DNA of 64,000 nt, taken from the NCBI GenBank assembly GCA_050184115.1, contig JBFXAQ010000009.1:1-64000 (forward strand). The letters are read 5' to 3'. Both the position numbers and the translations under genes were made by a program. Shown piece after piece: positions 50,416 through 58,776 of this stretch. The notes beneath the pieces were generated by a model, which made no database searches, was not told where the DNA came from, and saw nothing but the letters and a program-made list of their open reading frames with translations. The first letter of the stretch is position 1. Each line of letters opens with the position of its first letter. Origin of the DNA: JACKNG01 sp050184115 (GTDB lineage: Bacteria > Pseudomonadota > Gammaproteobacteria > Ga0077536).

Positions 50416-53400
50416 TCAACGGCGCCGCAACAGGCTCACCGTCACCGCCGGCAGGTAGGTGACGGTGACGGCGGCGGTGCCGAGCAGGCCGAACAGCACG
50501 ATCGCGCCCACCCCGCGGTAGAGCTCGGCGCCGGCGCCGGGCAGGAACACCAGCGGCGCGAGGCCGCACACCGTCGTCACCGTCGACATCGCGATCGGGC
50601 GCAGGCGCGAGGCCACCGCTTCGGCCACCGCCTGCACCGGCCCCAGCCCCTCCTCGCGCACGTTCGTCACCGCCCGGTGCACGATGAGGATGGGGTTGTT
50701 GACCACCGTGCCCATCAGGATGAGGAAGCCGAGCATGGAAATCATGTCGAACGGCTGGTGCACGGCGGCGAACCCGAAAGCCGGCAGCAGCGCGCCGCCG
50801 GCGTTGAGCAGGGCGAGCCCGGCGACGCCGCCGGCGATGCCGAGCGGGATGGTGGTCATGATGAGCAGCGGATAGCCCCAATGACCGAAGATGGCGGCGA
50901 GCAGCAGGTAGACGACGATCAACGCGACAGCATAGTTGTCGCTCAGCGCGTGGCGCGTCGCCTCGAGCTGGTCGGAGGCGCCCGACAGGGTCACGCTGAC
51001 ATCGGCGGGGATGCGGCCGGCTTCGCGCAGCGCGCCGACCACTTCGTCGCGCACCCGAGCAACGCCGGTCTCGAGCGCCACGTTGCGCGGCGGGATGACA
51101 TGGAGCGTGACGGTGCGGCGGCCATTGACCCGCCTGACCATGCTGGTGTCGACGGTCTCGACCACCCGGGCGACGCTCGCGAGCGGCAGCGCAGCGCCGC
51201 GTGGCGCGTGTACGAGGAGATCGTCCAGGGCGTCGACGCTGACGTCATCACCATGTTCACCGTAAAGAAAGACGTCGATCTTGTCGTCGCCGAGGAAGAA
51301 CTCGTCGGCGTAGGCGCCGTCGGTCAGCGCGGCGACGGCAAGACCGATCTCGCCAGCGTCGATCCCGAGTTCGGCGGCGCGGCGCCAGTCCGGGCGCACT
51401 TCGACGAGTGGTTGCGAGAGCGTCAGGGTCGGCGGTTCAGGCAGGATGCGCGGCTCGTCGAAGACCTCGCGCGCACGTTCGTAGACGGCCAGCGCGACGT
51501 CGTAGATCGCTTCCAGGCGCGGCCCCGAGACGTCGACGTCGATCGAGCGCGTACCGCCGTCGTTGCTGGTGATGATCGAACCGCGGGCGACGAAGGCGCG
51601 CATGCCGGGGTAGCTCTCGAAATGGTCGGTGAAAGCCTGTATCAGCGATTCGATGTCGGCGGCGTCCAGCGGCGCGACCACCGCGCGCAGTTGCTGCGGC
51701 GCGACGCGCAGGTTGACGTACTCGAGTGGCGGCAGCGCCGCCTCGCCGTGGTCGTAGGCCGCGCGGTCCGCGCCCACTGCCGGCAACGCCCACGCCTGCA
51801 CCGCGGTCGCCATGCGCTCCATCGCGGCCAGGTTGTAGCCGGGCGGCGCGTTCATGGTCGCGAAGGCCTTGGGTTCCTCGCCCTCCGGCAGGTACTCGGC
51901 CGGCGGCGTGAGCAGGATGATCACCGCCGCGCACGCCGCCACCACGACGATCACGCACACGAGCCGCCGCACTCGCCGCGCCAGCATCCAGTCGACCGCG
52001 GCGAGTGTCGTCCGGCGTGACCAGCCGCGCCCGCCCGCGCCGCTCTCGATGCCAAACCGTGCACCGGCCGTCGGCACCACGGTGATGGCGACCAGCATCG
52101 AGACGAGGATCGACGACGACACCGCGATGGCGATGTCGGAGTAGAGCTGGCCGGCCTCCTCGGCGATGAAGACGATGGGCACGAAGACCAGGATGGTGGT
52201 CAGGGTCGAGGCCAGTACCGCCGGCCATACGCGGCGGATGCCGGCGACGGCGGCGGCGAGGCGGTCGAGACCGCGGCGACGCTCGAGCTCGATGCTTTCC
52301 AGCACGACGATGGAATTGTCGAGCGTCATGCCGATCGCGAAGGCGACGCCGGCGAGCGAAATCACGTTGACCGTGCGCCCGCAGGCCATGAGGCCGAGGA
52401 AGGCGGCGATGGTGCAGACCGGGATGCCGATCACGCCGACCAGGGTGGCGCGCGCCGAGCGCAGGAAGGCGTACATGACCAACGTCGCCAGCAACGCGCC
52501 GAGCAGCAGGTTCTTCCACACGTTGAACAGCGACTCCTCGACGTAGCGCACGTCGTCGGATACCAGTGCGAGATCCATGCCGGCCGGTTCGAGGAGGTCG
52601 CGGTTGATGGCGGCGACCTCGGCCATCATCGCGCGCTTGATGGCGATGACGTTCGAGCCCTCCTCGCGCTGCACCGCGAGCTGGATGACGGGCTGGCCGT
52701 TGACGTAGGCGTGATCGCGCAACTCCCGGTGATCGAGAACGATGGTGGCGACCTCGCCCAGGGTCGTCACGGCATCGCCCTGCCGCGCGAGCACGAGATC
52801 GGACAAGGCATCGACACTGTCGAAGCGGCCGATGGTGCGCAGCAGGTAGCGCCGCTTGCCGCCCTCGATCTCGCCACCGGAGACGTCGCGGTTGCGCGCG
52901 CGCAGCCGCTCGCGCACGTCGCCGACCGTCAGGCCACGCTCGGCCAGGCGTGCGGCCTGCAACAGCACGCGCACCTCGCGCTCGGCGCCACCGCGCACCT
53001 CGACCTGCGACACCCCGGGCACCGTCTCCATGCGCGTGCGCACCTGGTCGTCGATGAAATCGTGCTGCATGTCCATGTCGAGCCCGCGCGGATTGCCCGG
53101 CAGCGGCGCGATGCGGAAGTACATGAAGGAGTTGGCGGAGAAGGCCGCGGCGTAGATGCGCGGCTGGTCGACGTTCTCGGGATAGCCCGGTACCTGCGAG
53201 AGCGCGTTGTTGACCCGCACCAGGGTCTCGGTGACGTCGATACCGAAGGGGAACTCGAGCTCGATCTCGGCGCGCGAACTCTCGGCCATGGCGATGAGAC
53301 GCTTGAGGCTCGGCACCGTGCGCAGGTACTTCTCCTGCTCGATCAGGATCTCGTGCTCGATGTCCTGCGGGGTCGCGCCCGGCCACTCGGTCCGCACGGT

Positions 53401-53529
53401 GACGGTGCGCACCTCGAGATCGGGGATCATCTGTACCGGGATGCGCAGCGCCGCGGCGACGCCGAGCACACAGACGATCAGCGTCGCCACGGTGACGACG
53501 AGGCCGTTCCTGACCAGGCTTTCGAACAT
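50416..53529 (-). CDS. RND-family efflux pump inner-membrane transporter (AcrB/HAE1-type)
   Basis: The 1037-residue product has the RND architecture: one N-terminal helix, large periplasmic domain, six helices, second periplasmic domain and six helices ('RNGLVVTVATLIVCVLGVAAALRIPVQMIPD', 'VIAIKRAMMAEVAAINRD', 'DMISMLGFLILMGTVVNNPILIVHRA'). In TM4 'IGMTLDNSIVVLESIE' has Asp-Asn where AcrB has the proton-relay pair Asp-Asp, a substitution seen in other subfamilies. It exports hydrophobic compounds, powered by protons. The adaptor gene lies upstream; no outer-membrane TolC-like channel is encoded nearby. Confidence 0.92.
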   Translation of the reverse strand: MFESLVRNGLVVTVATLIVCVLGVAAALRIPVQMIPDLEVRTVTVRTEWPGATPQDIEHEILIEQEKYLRTVPSLKRLIAMAESSRAEIELEFPFGIDVTETLVRVNNALSQVPGYPENVDQPRIYAAAFSANSFMYFRIAPLPGNPRGLDMDMQHDFIDDQVRTRMETVPGVSQVEVRGGAEREVRVLLQAARLAERGLTVGDVRERLRARNRDVSGGEIEGGKRRYLLRTIGRFDSVDALSDLVLARQGDAVTTLGEVATIVLDHRELRDHAYVNGQPVIQLAVQREEGSNVIAIKRAMMAEVAAINRDLLEPAGMDLALVSDDVRYVEESLFNVWKNLLLGALLATLVMYAFLRSARATLVGVIGIPVCTIAAFLGLMACGRTVNVISLAGVAFAIGMTLDNSIVVLESIELERRRGLDRLAAAVAGIRRVWPAVLASTLTTILVFVPIVFIAEEAGQLYSDIAIAVSSSILVSMLVAITVVPTAGARFGIESGAGGRGWSRRTTLAAVDWMLARRVRRLVCVIVVVAACAAVIILLTPPAEYLPEGEEPKAFATMNAPPGYNLAAMERMATAVQAWALPAVGADRAAYDHGEAALPPLEYVNLRVAPQQLRAVVAPLDAADIESLIQAFTDHFESYPGMRAFVARGSIITSNDGGTRSIDVDVSGPRLEAIYDVALAVYERAREVFDEPRILPEPPTLTLSQPLVEVRPDWRRAAELGIDAGEIGLAVAALTDGAYADEFFLGDDKIDVFLYGEHGDDVSVDALDDLLVHAPRGAALPLASVARVVETVDTSMVRRVNGRRTVTLHVIPPRNVALETGVARVRDEVVGALREAGRIPADVSVTLSGASDQLEATRHALSDNYAVALIVVYLLLAAIFGHWGYPLLIMTTIPLGIAGGVAGLALLNAGGALLPAFGFAAVHQPFDMISMLGFLILMGTVVNNPILIVHRAVTNVREEGLGPVQAVAEAVASRLRPIAMSTVTTVCGLAPLVFLPGAGAELYRGVGAIVLFGLLGTAAVTVTYLPAVTVSLLRRR

Positions 53530-53711
53530 CGACGGCGCGCGGCTCAGCTGGCGTTCACGCGCGGCCCGCCGTCACGGCGCACCCGTGCAACGGCGGCGCC
53601 ATTGCGCGGAGCGGCACGTGGATAGCACGGTGGTATGCCCGTGACCGCGCGCAAGTTGCGTCGCGACGCCGCAGGCGTGCCGCGCCTGCATGGCGAATCG
53701 GACACGGGCAC

Positions 53712-54785
53712 TCAGGGCGGCGCATGCGGCGTCACGGCCTGGCCGTCGCGCAGGTGCTCGTTGCCGATCACCACCACCTCGGCGCCATCGTCGAGGCCGT
53801 CGGTGACCGCGACCCGGCCGGCGCTCGCCGGCCCGAGCGTGACGTGGCGTTCGTGCACGGTGCTTGCACCCTGCGTGCGCACGAGCTCCCACACGGTGAC
53901 GCGCCCGTCGGGGTAACGCAGCACGGCATCGCGCGGCACCAGCACGGCGGCCGCGCCGCTCGCGAGACGCAAGGTCGCGCGGGCTGACATGCCGGGGATG
54001 AGCGTGACGTCAGCGGCGTCGAGGCGGGTCAACACGAGGAAGCTGCGCGAGGTGGCGTCGCTGAGTGGTACGCGCCCGACCACGCGCGCGTCGAGCACGC
54101 GCTCGGGATCGGCATCGAGCCGCACGGCGAGGCGCGTGCCGTCGTCGATGCGGCCGTACCAGGCCTGCGGGACGGCGAAGTCGATGCGCAGGTCGTCGGT
54201 CGCGACGAGTTCCACCACCGCGCTGCCCGGCTGCACCCACTCGCCGGCGTTGTGGAGCTTGCGGCTGACGGCGCCGGCGAAGGGCGCGCGCAGCACGTGG
54301 CGCGCGAGCAGCGCCTGCTGGCGGCGCTCGGCGGCCTGGCGCTCGGCGAGCGTCGCCTCGTCCAGCTCGACCTCGGCGCGGCGCGCGCGCAGTTCCGTTG
54401 CGGGGATGGTCCGTTCGGCGCTGAGGCGTTCGGCCTCGGCCAGCCGTCGGCGGGCGTCAGTGAGTTCGGCCGCCGCCGCCCGCGTCGCCGCGCGCGCCAC
54501 CTCGAGCGCGATCGCGGCGAGTTCGTCGTCGAGCCTGAGCACGGTCGCGCCGGCAGCGATGCGGTCGCCGACCTCGACGTCCATTGCCGCCACCCAGCCG
54601 GCGACCTCGGTCGACAGCCGGGAAAGCCGCGGCGCGACCACGCTGCCGGTGACGGTGACGTCCCGTGACACCGGTTCGCGGTGCACGCGTGCGACCGTCA
54701 CCACCGGATCAGCGGCCTGCACCGCGCTCACCGCGAAGCCCGCGCAGGCCGCGATCAGCAGGAGCAACGACGGCCGGCCGGTCAT
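53712..54785 (-). CDS. RND efflux pump periplasmic adaptor (membrane fusion protein)
   Basis: The 357-residue product has a signal peptide (MTGRPSLLLLIAACAGFAVSAVQAA), a lipoyl/beta-barrel start 'VSRDVTVTGSVVAPRLSRLSTEVAGWVAAMDVEVGDRIAAGATVLRLDDEL', a coiled-coil hairpin (about residues 90-160), the second lipoyl half and a beta-barrel ('AVLVPRDAVLRYPDGRVTVWELV'). It links the RND pump to an outer-membrane channel. The start is placed at this ATG; upstream in-frame Met codons precede a non-signal segment. It is transcribed with the pump 182 bases downstream. Confidence 0.9.
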   Translation of the reverse strand: MTGRPSLLLLIAACAGFAVSAVQAADPVVTVARVHREPVSRDVTVTGSVVAPRLSRLSTEVAGWVAAMDVEVGDRIAAGATVLRLDDELAAIALEVARAATRAAAAELTDARRRLAEAERLSAERTIPATELRARRAEVELDEATLAERQAAERRQQALLARHVLRAPFAGAVSRKLHNAGEWVQPGSAVVELVATDDLRIDFAVPQAWYGRIDDGTRLAVRLDADPERVLDARVVGRVPLSDATSRSFLVLTRLDAADVTLIPGMSARATLRLASGAAAVLVPRDAVLRYPDGRVTVWELVRTQGASTVHERHVTLGPASAGRVAVTDGLDDGAEVVVIGNEHLRDGQAVTPHAPP

Positions 54786-54879
54786 GACGGGACGATAGCA
54801 GAGTGCAGGCGAGCGCGCGGCTGTCACATCCGGGGCGGCTGGCGCGTCTTCACTGCACGCTCGGAACACGGAGTCGAAC

Positions 54880-55323
54880 ATGCCAGCCATCGCCGCGCGA
54901 CGAACTGCGCTCGCCATCGCCGCCATCCTCGCCGCGCTCTACCTCGGCAACGGTTTCGCCATGGTGACGGCGCCACACGCCTGGTACGGCGCCGTGCCCG
55001 GGGTTGCCGCGAGCGGGCCATTGAACGCCCATTTCGTGCGCGACATCGGGTTCGCCTACCTCGTGGCCGGCACGGCGTTCGCCTGGACACTGTGCCGACC
55101 TTCGCGGCTCGCGGCATGCGCGCTCGTCGGCAGTGCGTGGCCTGCGCTGCACGCCGTGGCCCATCTCGCCGAGTGGCTGCACCACGGCCCGCCACCGGCC
55201 CCGATCCTGCTCGCCGACGGCCTCGGCGTGCTCATCCCCGCCCTGCTCGGCCTCGCGCTCGCCACGTGGGCACCGCGGGCGCCGGCGGGCACCGAACACC
55301 CACGAGGAGAGAAATCATGCTGA
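54880..55323 (+). CDS. Small membrane protein of unknown function
   Basis: The 147-residue product has about four hydrophobic helices ('LAIAAILAALYLGNGFAMV', 'HFVRDIGFAYLVAGTAFAW', 'LAACALVGSAWPALHAVAHLAEWLHH', 'ILLADGLGVLIPALLGLALATW'). The spacing of His and Arg residues recalls small DoxX-like or DUF4345-type membrane proteins, but I cannot name the family. It overlaps the CMD-like gene by seven bases, so the two products may work together. A clear ribosome site is missing; 'GGAGTCGAAC' precedes the ATG. Confidence 0.6.
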   Translation: MPAIAARRTALAIAAILAALYLGNGFAMVTAPHAWYGAVPGVAASGPLNAHFVRDIGFAYLVAGTAFAWTLCRPSRLAACALVGSAWPALHAVAHLAEWLHHGPPPAPILLADGLGVLIPALLGLALATWAPRAPAGTEHPRGEKSC

Positions 55324-55877
55324 ACCGCTTCCTGCACGGCCGCATCCGCGCCTTCGAACGTCGCTACGGCTACGACGGCAGCTACATGCACGAACTCGCC
55401 GACCTCGACCGCACCGGCTTCCTGCGTTTCATGCGCACCAGTAGCGGGCTCGGCCAGCACACCGGCTGCCTGCCGCCGACGGCATTCTTCGCCGCCAAGC
55501 TCGCCGCCATCCTGCACGAGGACTGCGGTCCCTGCGCCCAGCTCGTCGTCGACATGGCGCTCGAGGCCGGGGTCGCGCCGACCACGCTCGCGGCACTTGC
55601 CGCGGGTCGTATCGACGCCGCCGGCGAAGACGCCGCGCTGGCCTTTCGCTTCGCCCGCGCCCTGCTCACAGCGAGCCCGGTACTCGAAGACCTGCGCGCG
55701 GCCGCGACGACGCGCTTCGGCGCGGCCGGTCCCGCCGCTCTCGGCCTCGCCGTCGTCACCGCCCGCATCTACCCGGTGCTCAAGCGCGCCATGGGTCATG
55801 CGCACGCCTGCCGGCGGCTGCGGGTGGGCGACGACGACATCGTGCCGCGTAGCACCGTCGCGGCGGCCCCGGCCTGA
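55317..55877 (+). CDS. Carboxymuconolactone decarboxylase (AhpD/CMD)-like protein
   Basis: The 186-residue product contains 'FFAAKLAAILHEDCGPCAQLVVDMALEAGV', a CxxC pair (CGPC) on the helix where AhpD-type CMD-fold proteins carry their redox-active cysteines, and a following helical region. CMD-like proteins are trimeric or hexameric disulfide reductases or decarboxylases; here the CxxC suggests a redox role. ACGAGGAGAGAA is a good ribosome site. Its start overlaps the small membrane protein gene. Confidence 0.75.
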   Translation: MLNRFLHGRIRAFERRYGYDGSYMHELADLDRTGFLRFMRTSSGLGQHTGCLPPTAFFAAKLAAILHEDCGPCAQLVVDMALEAGVAPTTLAALAAGRIDAAGEDAALAFRFARALLTASPVLEDLRAAATTRFGAAGPAALGLAVVTARIYPVLKRAMGHAHACRRLRVGDDDIVPRSTVAAAPA

Positions 55878-55890
55878 ACGGGGATTCAGC

Positions 55891-56040
55891 GGTGTCTGAC
55901 ACTGCAGGGCAAGTCGTTGATCACATGAAGAACGGTGCCTCGCACGGTGTTGAACGCGTGGACGGCAGCGCGATCCAGTCCGGCCGTGGTGCCAGGTCGG
56001 TGGTGCCTCGGGGCACTGGGCTCGACCGTGTCAGACCCGG
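55891..56040. repeat. Dispersed GTGTCTGACAC repeat with a second partial copy
   Basis: GGTGTCTGACACTGCAGGGC is followed by AAGTCGTTGA, sharing core and tail with the copy near 32925. About 105 bases further on, CCGTGTCAGACCCGG carries a second core. The whole 55878-56256 gap has no gene; besides these repeats it holds only the terminator near 56196. Confidence 0.7.
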
Positions 56041-56195
56041 CGACCGGGGTGATCGATGGGCGGTCGGGCCGGGGGCTGCCGCGGGGGCCTCGGCCCGATG
56101 GTGTGATCCGTCTCGGCGCCACGCCACCTTGGATATCCGGCGTCCGCGTGACGTCGCCAGGGACGGGGGTCGCGATGCTCCGCTTCCTGTAACGA

Positions 56196-56219
56196 AGAAA
56201 CCCGCCGCAGCGGGTTTCT
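56196..56219 (-). terminator. Intrinsic terminator of the propeller-type PEP-CTERM gene
   Basis: AGAAACCCGC and GCGGGTTTCT form a perfect 10-base stem with a CGCA loop, 38 bases beyond the minus-strand stop. On the minus strand it is followed by TCGTT. The flanking A and T runs mean it could work in both directions. Confidence 0.8.
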
Positions 56220-56256
56220 CCTCGAATACCAATCAGGAGTTCCTGTTCGGTGGTCG

Positions 56257-57048
56257 TCAACCCGTCTTCCGGCGCGGCCAGCCGATCCCGGCGAGGCCCA
56301 ATCCCAGCAGCGCCAGCGAGGCCGGCTCGGGAACCGCGCCGGCACCGGCAATGAAGGTCAGACCGTTGACCCACTGCGACTGGGACGAGAACGTGTCCAA
56401 CAACGCGCCGCCCGAGGTATAGCGCCGGATGTTGTCGTCACCGAAGCCGTTCGCAACCCAGAATTCGTCGTTCGTTGCATCGTAGGCGAGGCCCGAGATG
56501 GCGAAGTTCGGAAGGCCAATCGCGATCGCGTTGAGAAACGTGCCGGCAGCATCGTAGACGTTGATATTCCCCGCGTTCGTACCCGAGTACTCCCCGGTGA
56601 AGATGCGCGAACCATCGGAGTCGAGTCCGGTGGTGCCGACGGAAACGCCGGCGAGGGTAAAGGCCGCGACGAGGTTGCCAGCCGTGTCGTACTCCTCGAA
56701 CGCACCACTCGAGTAGTTGCTCGTGATCAGGTTGTTGCCCCGGCGTCCGAGATTCTCGTTGCCGACACCCGTCGTGAACTCGAGCGACAGGGCGCCGGTG
56801 TTGAGATCGACGCTGTAGACATTCTGGAAGGAGGCCACGAACAACTGGTTGCCGACGGTCGCGATCCCCGTATAGGTGCGGCCGGCGATCGCGAGCGTAT
56901 CAATCAGGTTGCCCGCCACGTCGTACTGCACGATCCGATTCCCGGTCGAATCGACGCCAAGCAACGTGTTGGGGGTCAAGAGCAGGGCGGGGGCGCCGGA
57001 TGCATAGGCCAGCAATCCAAGCATCAAGAGCCTGATCCGAGTTCGCAT
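56257..57048 (-). CDS. PEP-CTERM protein with beta-propeller-like repeats
   Basis: The 263-residue precursor has a signal peptide (MRTRIRLLMLGLLAYASGAPA), repeated units such as 'NRIVQYDVAGNLIDTLAI', 'EEYDTAGNLVAAFTLAG' and 'INVYDAAGTFLNAIAIG' that resemble NHL/Kelch-like propeller blades, and the tail 'VPEPASLALLGLGLAGIGWPRRKTG'. It is probably an exported, exosortase-processed scaffold. TAGGAGACC is the ribosome site. The region upstream (57049-57170) is AT-rich compared with the rest, and a stem-loop terminator lies downstream. Confidence 0.88.
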   Translation of the reverse strand: MRTRIRLLMLGLLAYASGAPALLLTPNTLLGVDSTGNRIVQYDVAGNLIDTLAIAGRTYTGIATVGNQLFVASFQNVYSVDLNTGALSLEFTTGVGNENLGRRGNNLITSNYSSGAFEEYDTAGNLVAAFTLAGVSVGTTGLDSDGSRIFTGEYSGTNAGNINVYDAAGTFLNAIAIGLPNFAISGLAYDATNDEFWVANGFGDDNIRRYTSGGALLDTFSSQSQWVNGLTFIAGAGAVPEPASLALLGLGLAGIGWPRRKTG

Positions 57049-57352
57049 GGTGGTCTCCTAAGATTTCCGAAGTTTCGATTAGTCGCGACAAACTACCGAA
57101 AAAGCTCGAGTTCCATCCGCACCGAAAAGGATTGTTATCAATTCTTTGCTTTTCGCGGGCGTCAGCGGCCGTCAGGGTCAGACCCCACGCGTGGTGGAGC
57201 TTCGGGGTCAGACCCCGCGCGGCAAGGCCTTGATTCCAGGGGACCTGGCGGCGCGAGCGGGGTCTGACCCTGGCGGTCAAGCCGTTGGTCATGACGCCCG
57301 GCATCGATGGGCGTTATGCTCCGCGGCCCGTCCTCTCTGCGAGCCGGCCGCC
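57049..57352. other. AT-richer leader plus repeat cluster
   Basis: The first 110 bases are the AT-rich promoter region of the PEP-CTERM gene (minus). The rest, up to the crotonase start, is occupied by three palindromic repeats described separately. No gene is seen here. Confidence 0.5.
57173..57270. repeat. Three copies of the GGGTCAGACCC palindrome
   Basis: CAGGGTCAGACCCCA (57173), CGGGGTCAGACCCCG (57203) and GGGGTCTGACCC (57259) lie within 100 bases. The second is followed by GGCAAGGCCTTGA and the third by GGTCAAGCCGTTG, variants of the tail next to the other copies. They fill the gap before the crotonase gene. Confidence 0.85.
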
Positions 57353-58021
57353 ATGACCGAGCGTCTCCACTACACCGTCGACGGCGAGGTCGCCGTGCTG
57401 ACCATGGATGATGGCAAGGCCAACGCCGCCGGCTTCGACATGCTCGCCGCGCTCGACTCAGGCCTCGCACGCGCCCGCGACGAAGCCCGTGCGGTGGTGC
57501 TTAGCGGGCGCCCGGGCGTGTTCTGCGGCGGCTTCGACCTGGGCGTCATCCGCGCCGGCGACCCAGACGCCATCGAGCGCCTGGTCAACGCCGGCGCGCG
57601 TCTTCTGATGCAGATCTATGGTCATCCGCAACCGGTGGTGCTGGCGGTCACCGGCCACGCGGTCGCGCTCGGCGGCTTCCTGCTGCTCGCCGGTGACTAT
57701 CGCTACGGCGCCGAAGGCGATTACCGGGTCGGCCTGAACGAGACCGCCATCGGCTTGGCGCTGCCGGTGTTCGGCTTCGAACTCATCGGCGCGCGCGTGG
57801 CGAGCGACTGGCGCTCGCGGGTGACCCTGGGCGCCGAGCTGTTCGGGCCGCACGAGGCCTGTACGGCCGGCTTCCTCGACGCGGTCGTGGCCGACCCGCG
57901 CGCGGCAGCGATCGAGCGCGCCCGCGCGCTGGCCACCTACGACGCCACTACCTACGCCTTCAACAAGCGCGGACTGCGTGCCGCCCTGATCGGGCGCGTG
58001 CTCGCCAGCCTGCCGACCTGA
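57353..58021 (+). CDS. Crotonase-family protein (enoyl-CoA hydratase/isomerase-like)
   Basis: The 222-residue product has the crotonase fold but is shorter than the usual 260 residues: 'AVLTMDDGKANAAGFDMLAALDSGLARAR', 'VVLSGRPGVFCGGFDLGVIRAG' (first oxyanion strand), 'QPVVLAVTGHAVALGGFLLLAGDYRYGAEGDYRVGLNETAIGLALP' (second). The C-terminal domain is reduced. It acts on CoA thioesters; the substrate is unknown. It follows the palindromic repeats and is not in an obvious operon. Confidence 0.85.
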   Translation: MTERLHYTVDGEVAVLTMDDGKANAAGFDMLAALDSGLARARDEARAVVLSGRPGVFCGGFDLGVIRAGDPDAIERLVNAGARLLMQIYGHPQPVVLAVTGHAVALGGFLLLAGDYRYGAEGDYRVGLNETAIGLALPVFGFELIGARVASDWRSRVTLGAELFGPHEACTAGFLDAVVADPRAAAIERARALATYDATTYAFNKRGLRAALIGRVLASLPT

Positions 58022-58055
58022 GCGGCGCCGGGTCCGGAAACGCGTCGCCGCTACC

Positions 58056-58547
58056 TCAGTCGCCGTCCATCGACGCCCGGCGCGCACGGCGCTCGGCCTG
58101 GCGGGCAGCGCGCTCATCGTCACTCATCGATTCCCAGCGTGCGCGACGTTCGGCCTGCTTCGCCGCGCGCTCCTCGTCGCTCATCGATTCCCAGCGCGCG
58201 CGGTGCTCGGCCTTGCGCGCCGCCCGCTCTTCATCGCTCATAGACTCCCATCGACCACGCCGTTCGGCCTGCTTCGCCGCGCGTTCCTCGTCGCTCATGG
58301 CCTCCCAGCGTGCCCGCCGCTCGGCCTTGTGCGCCGCCCGCTCTTCGTCGCTCATGGCTTCCCAGCGCGCGCGGTGCTCGGCCTTCTTCGCCGCGCGTTC
58401 CTCCGCGCTCAGGCTCGACCAGTCGACGGGCGCGACGGCACCATCTTCGGCCAGGATCGGCGACGCGGCGCCTGCGAGCAGCAGGACCGTGCCGAACATC
58501 AGCGCACGGCGGCGCGCAGGACGAGACCGGGACAGGGTGGGGATCAT
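58056..58547 (-). CDS. Exported protein of six 19-residue charged repeats
   Basis: The 163-residue precursor has a signal peptide ('RRRALMFGTVLLLAGAASPILAE') and then six tandem repeats of consensus MSDEERAAxKAERRARWES, 19 residues or 57 bases each, alternating H-x and K-x variants. The first is slightly diverged (LSAEERAAKKAEHRARWEA) and the last two less regular. The Glu/Arg/Ala composition predicts one long, highly charged helix. Related repeat proteins with SDEER-type units exist in Proteobacteria as periplasmic proteins of unknown role. A start at MIPTLSRSRPARRR is chosen. Confidence 0.8.
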   Translation of the reverse strand: MIPTLSRSRPARRRALMFGTVLLLAGAASPILAEDGAVAPVDWSSLSAEERAAKKAEHRARWEAMSDEERAAHKAERRARWEAMSDEERAAKQAERRGRWESMSDEERAARKAEHRARWESMSDEERAAKQAERRARWESMSDDERAARQAERRARRASMDGD

Positions 58548-58776
58548 GTTCGTTCTCCTCGACAGATGGGATTCGGACCACAGCCTGCGCGCGCGCGGCG
58601 CAAGGAAGATGGGCGAAATGCGCAGCAAGCGTGGATTTCGCATATCGTCCGGACGAGCCCTGAACCGGCGCAGGCGCTTCAATCATGCCCGACCAACGGT
58701 CATCGCGCCGCCGTGCCGCCGACGACTCGGCGCTTCACTTACACTGTCTGCCGCTTACCAGTCCCGAGGGAATCCC

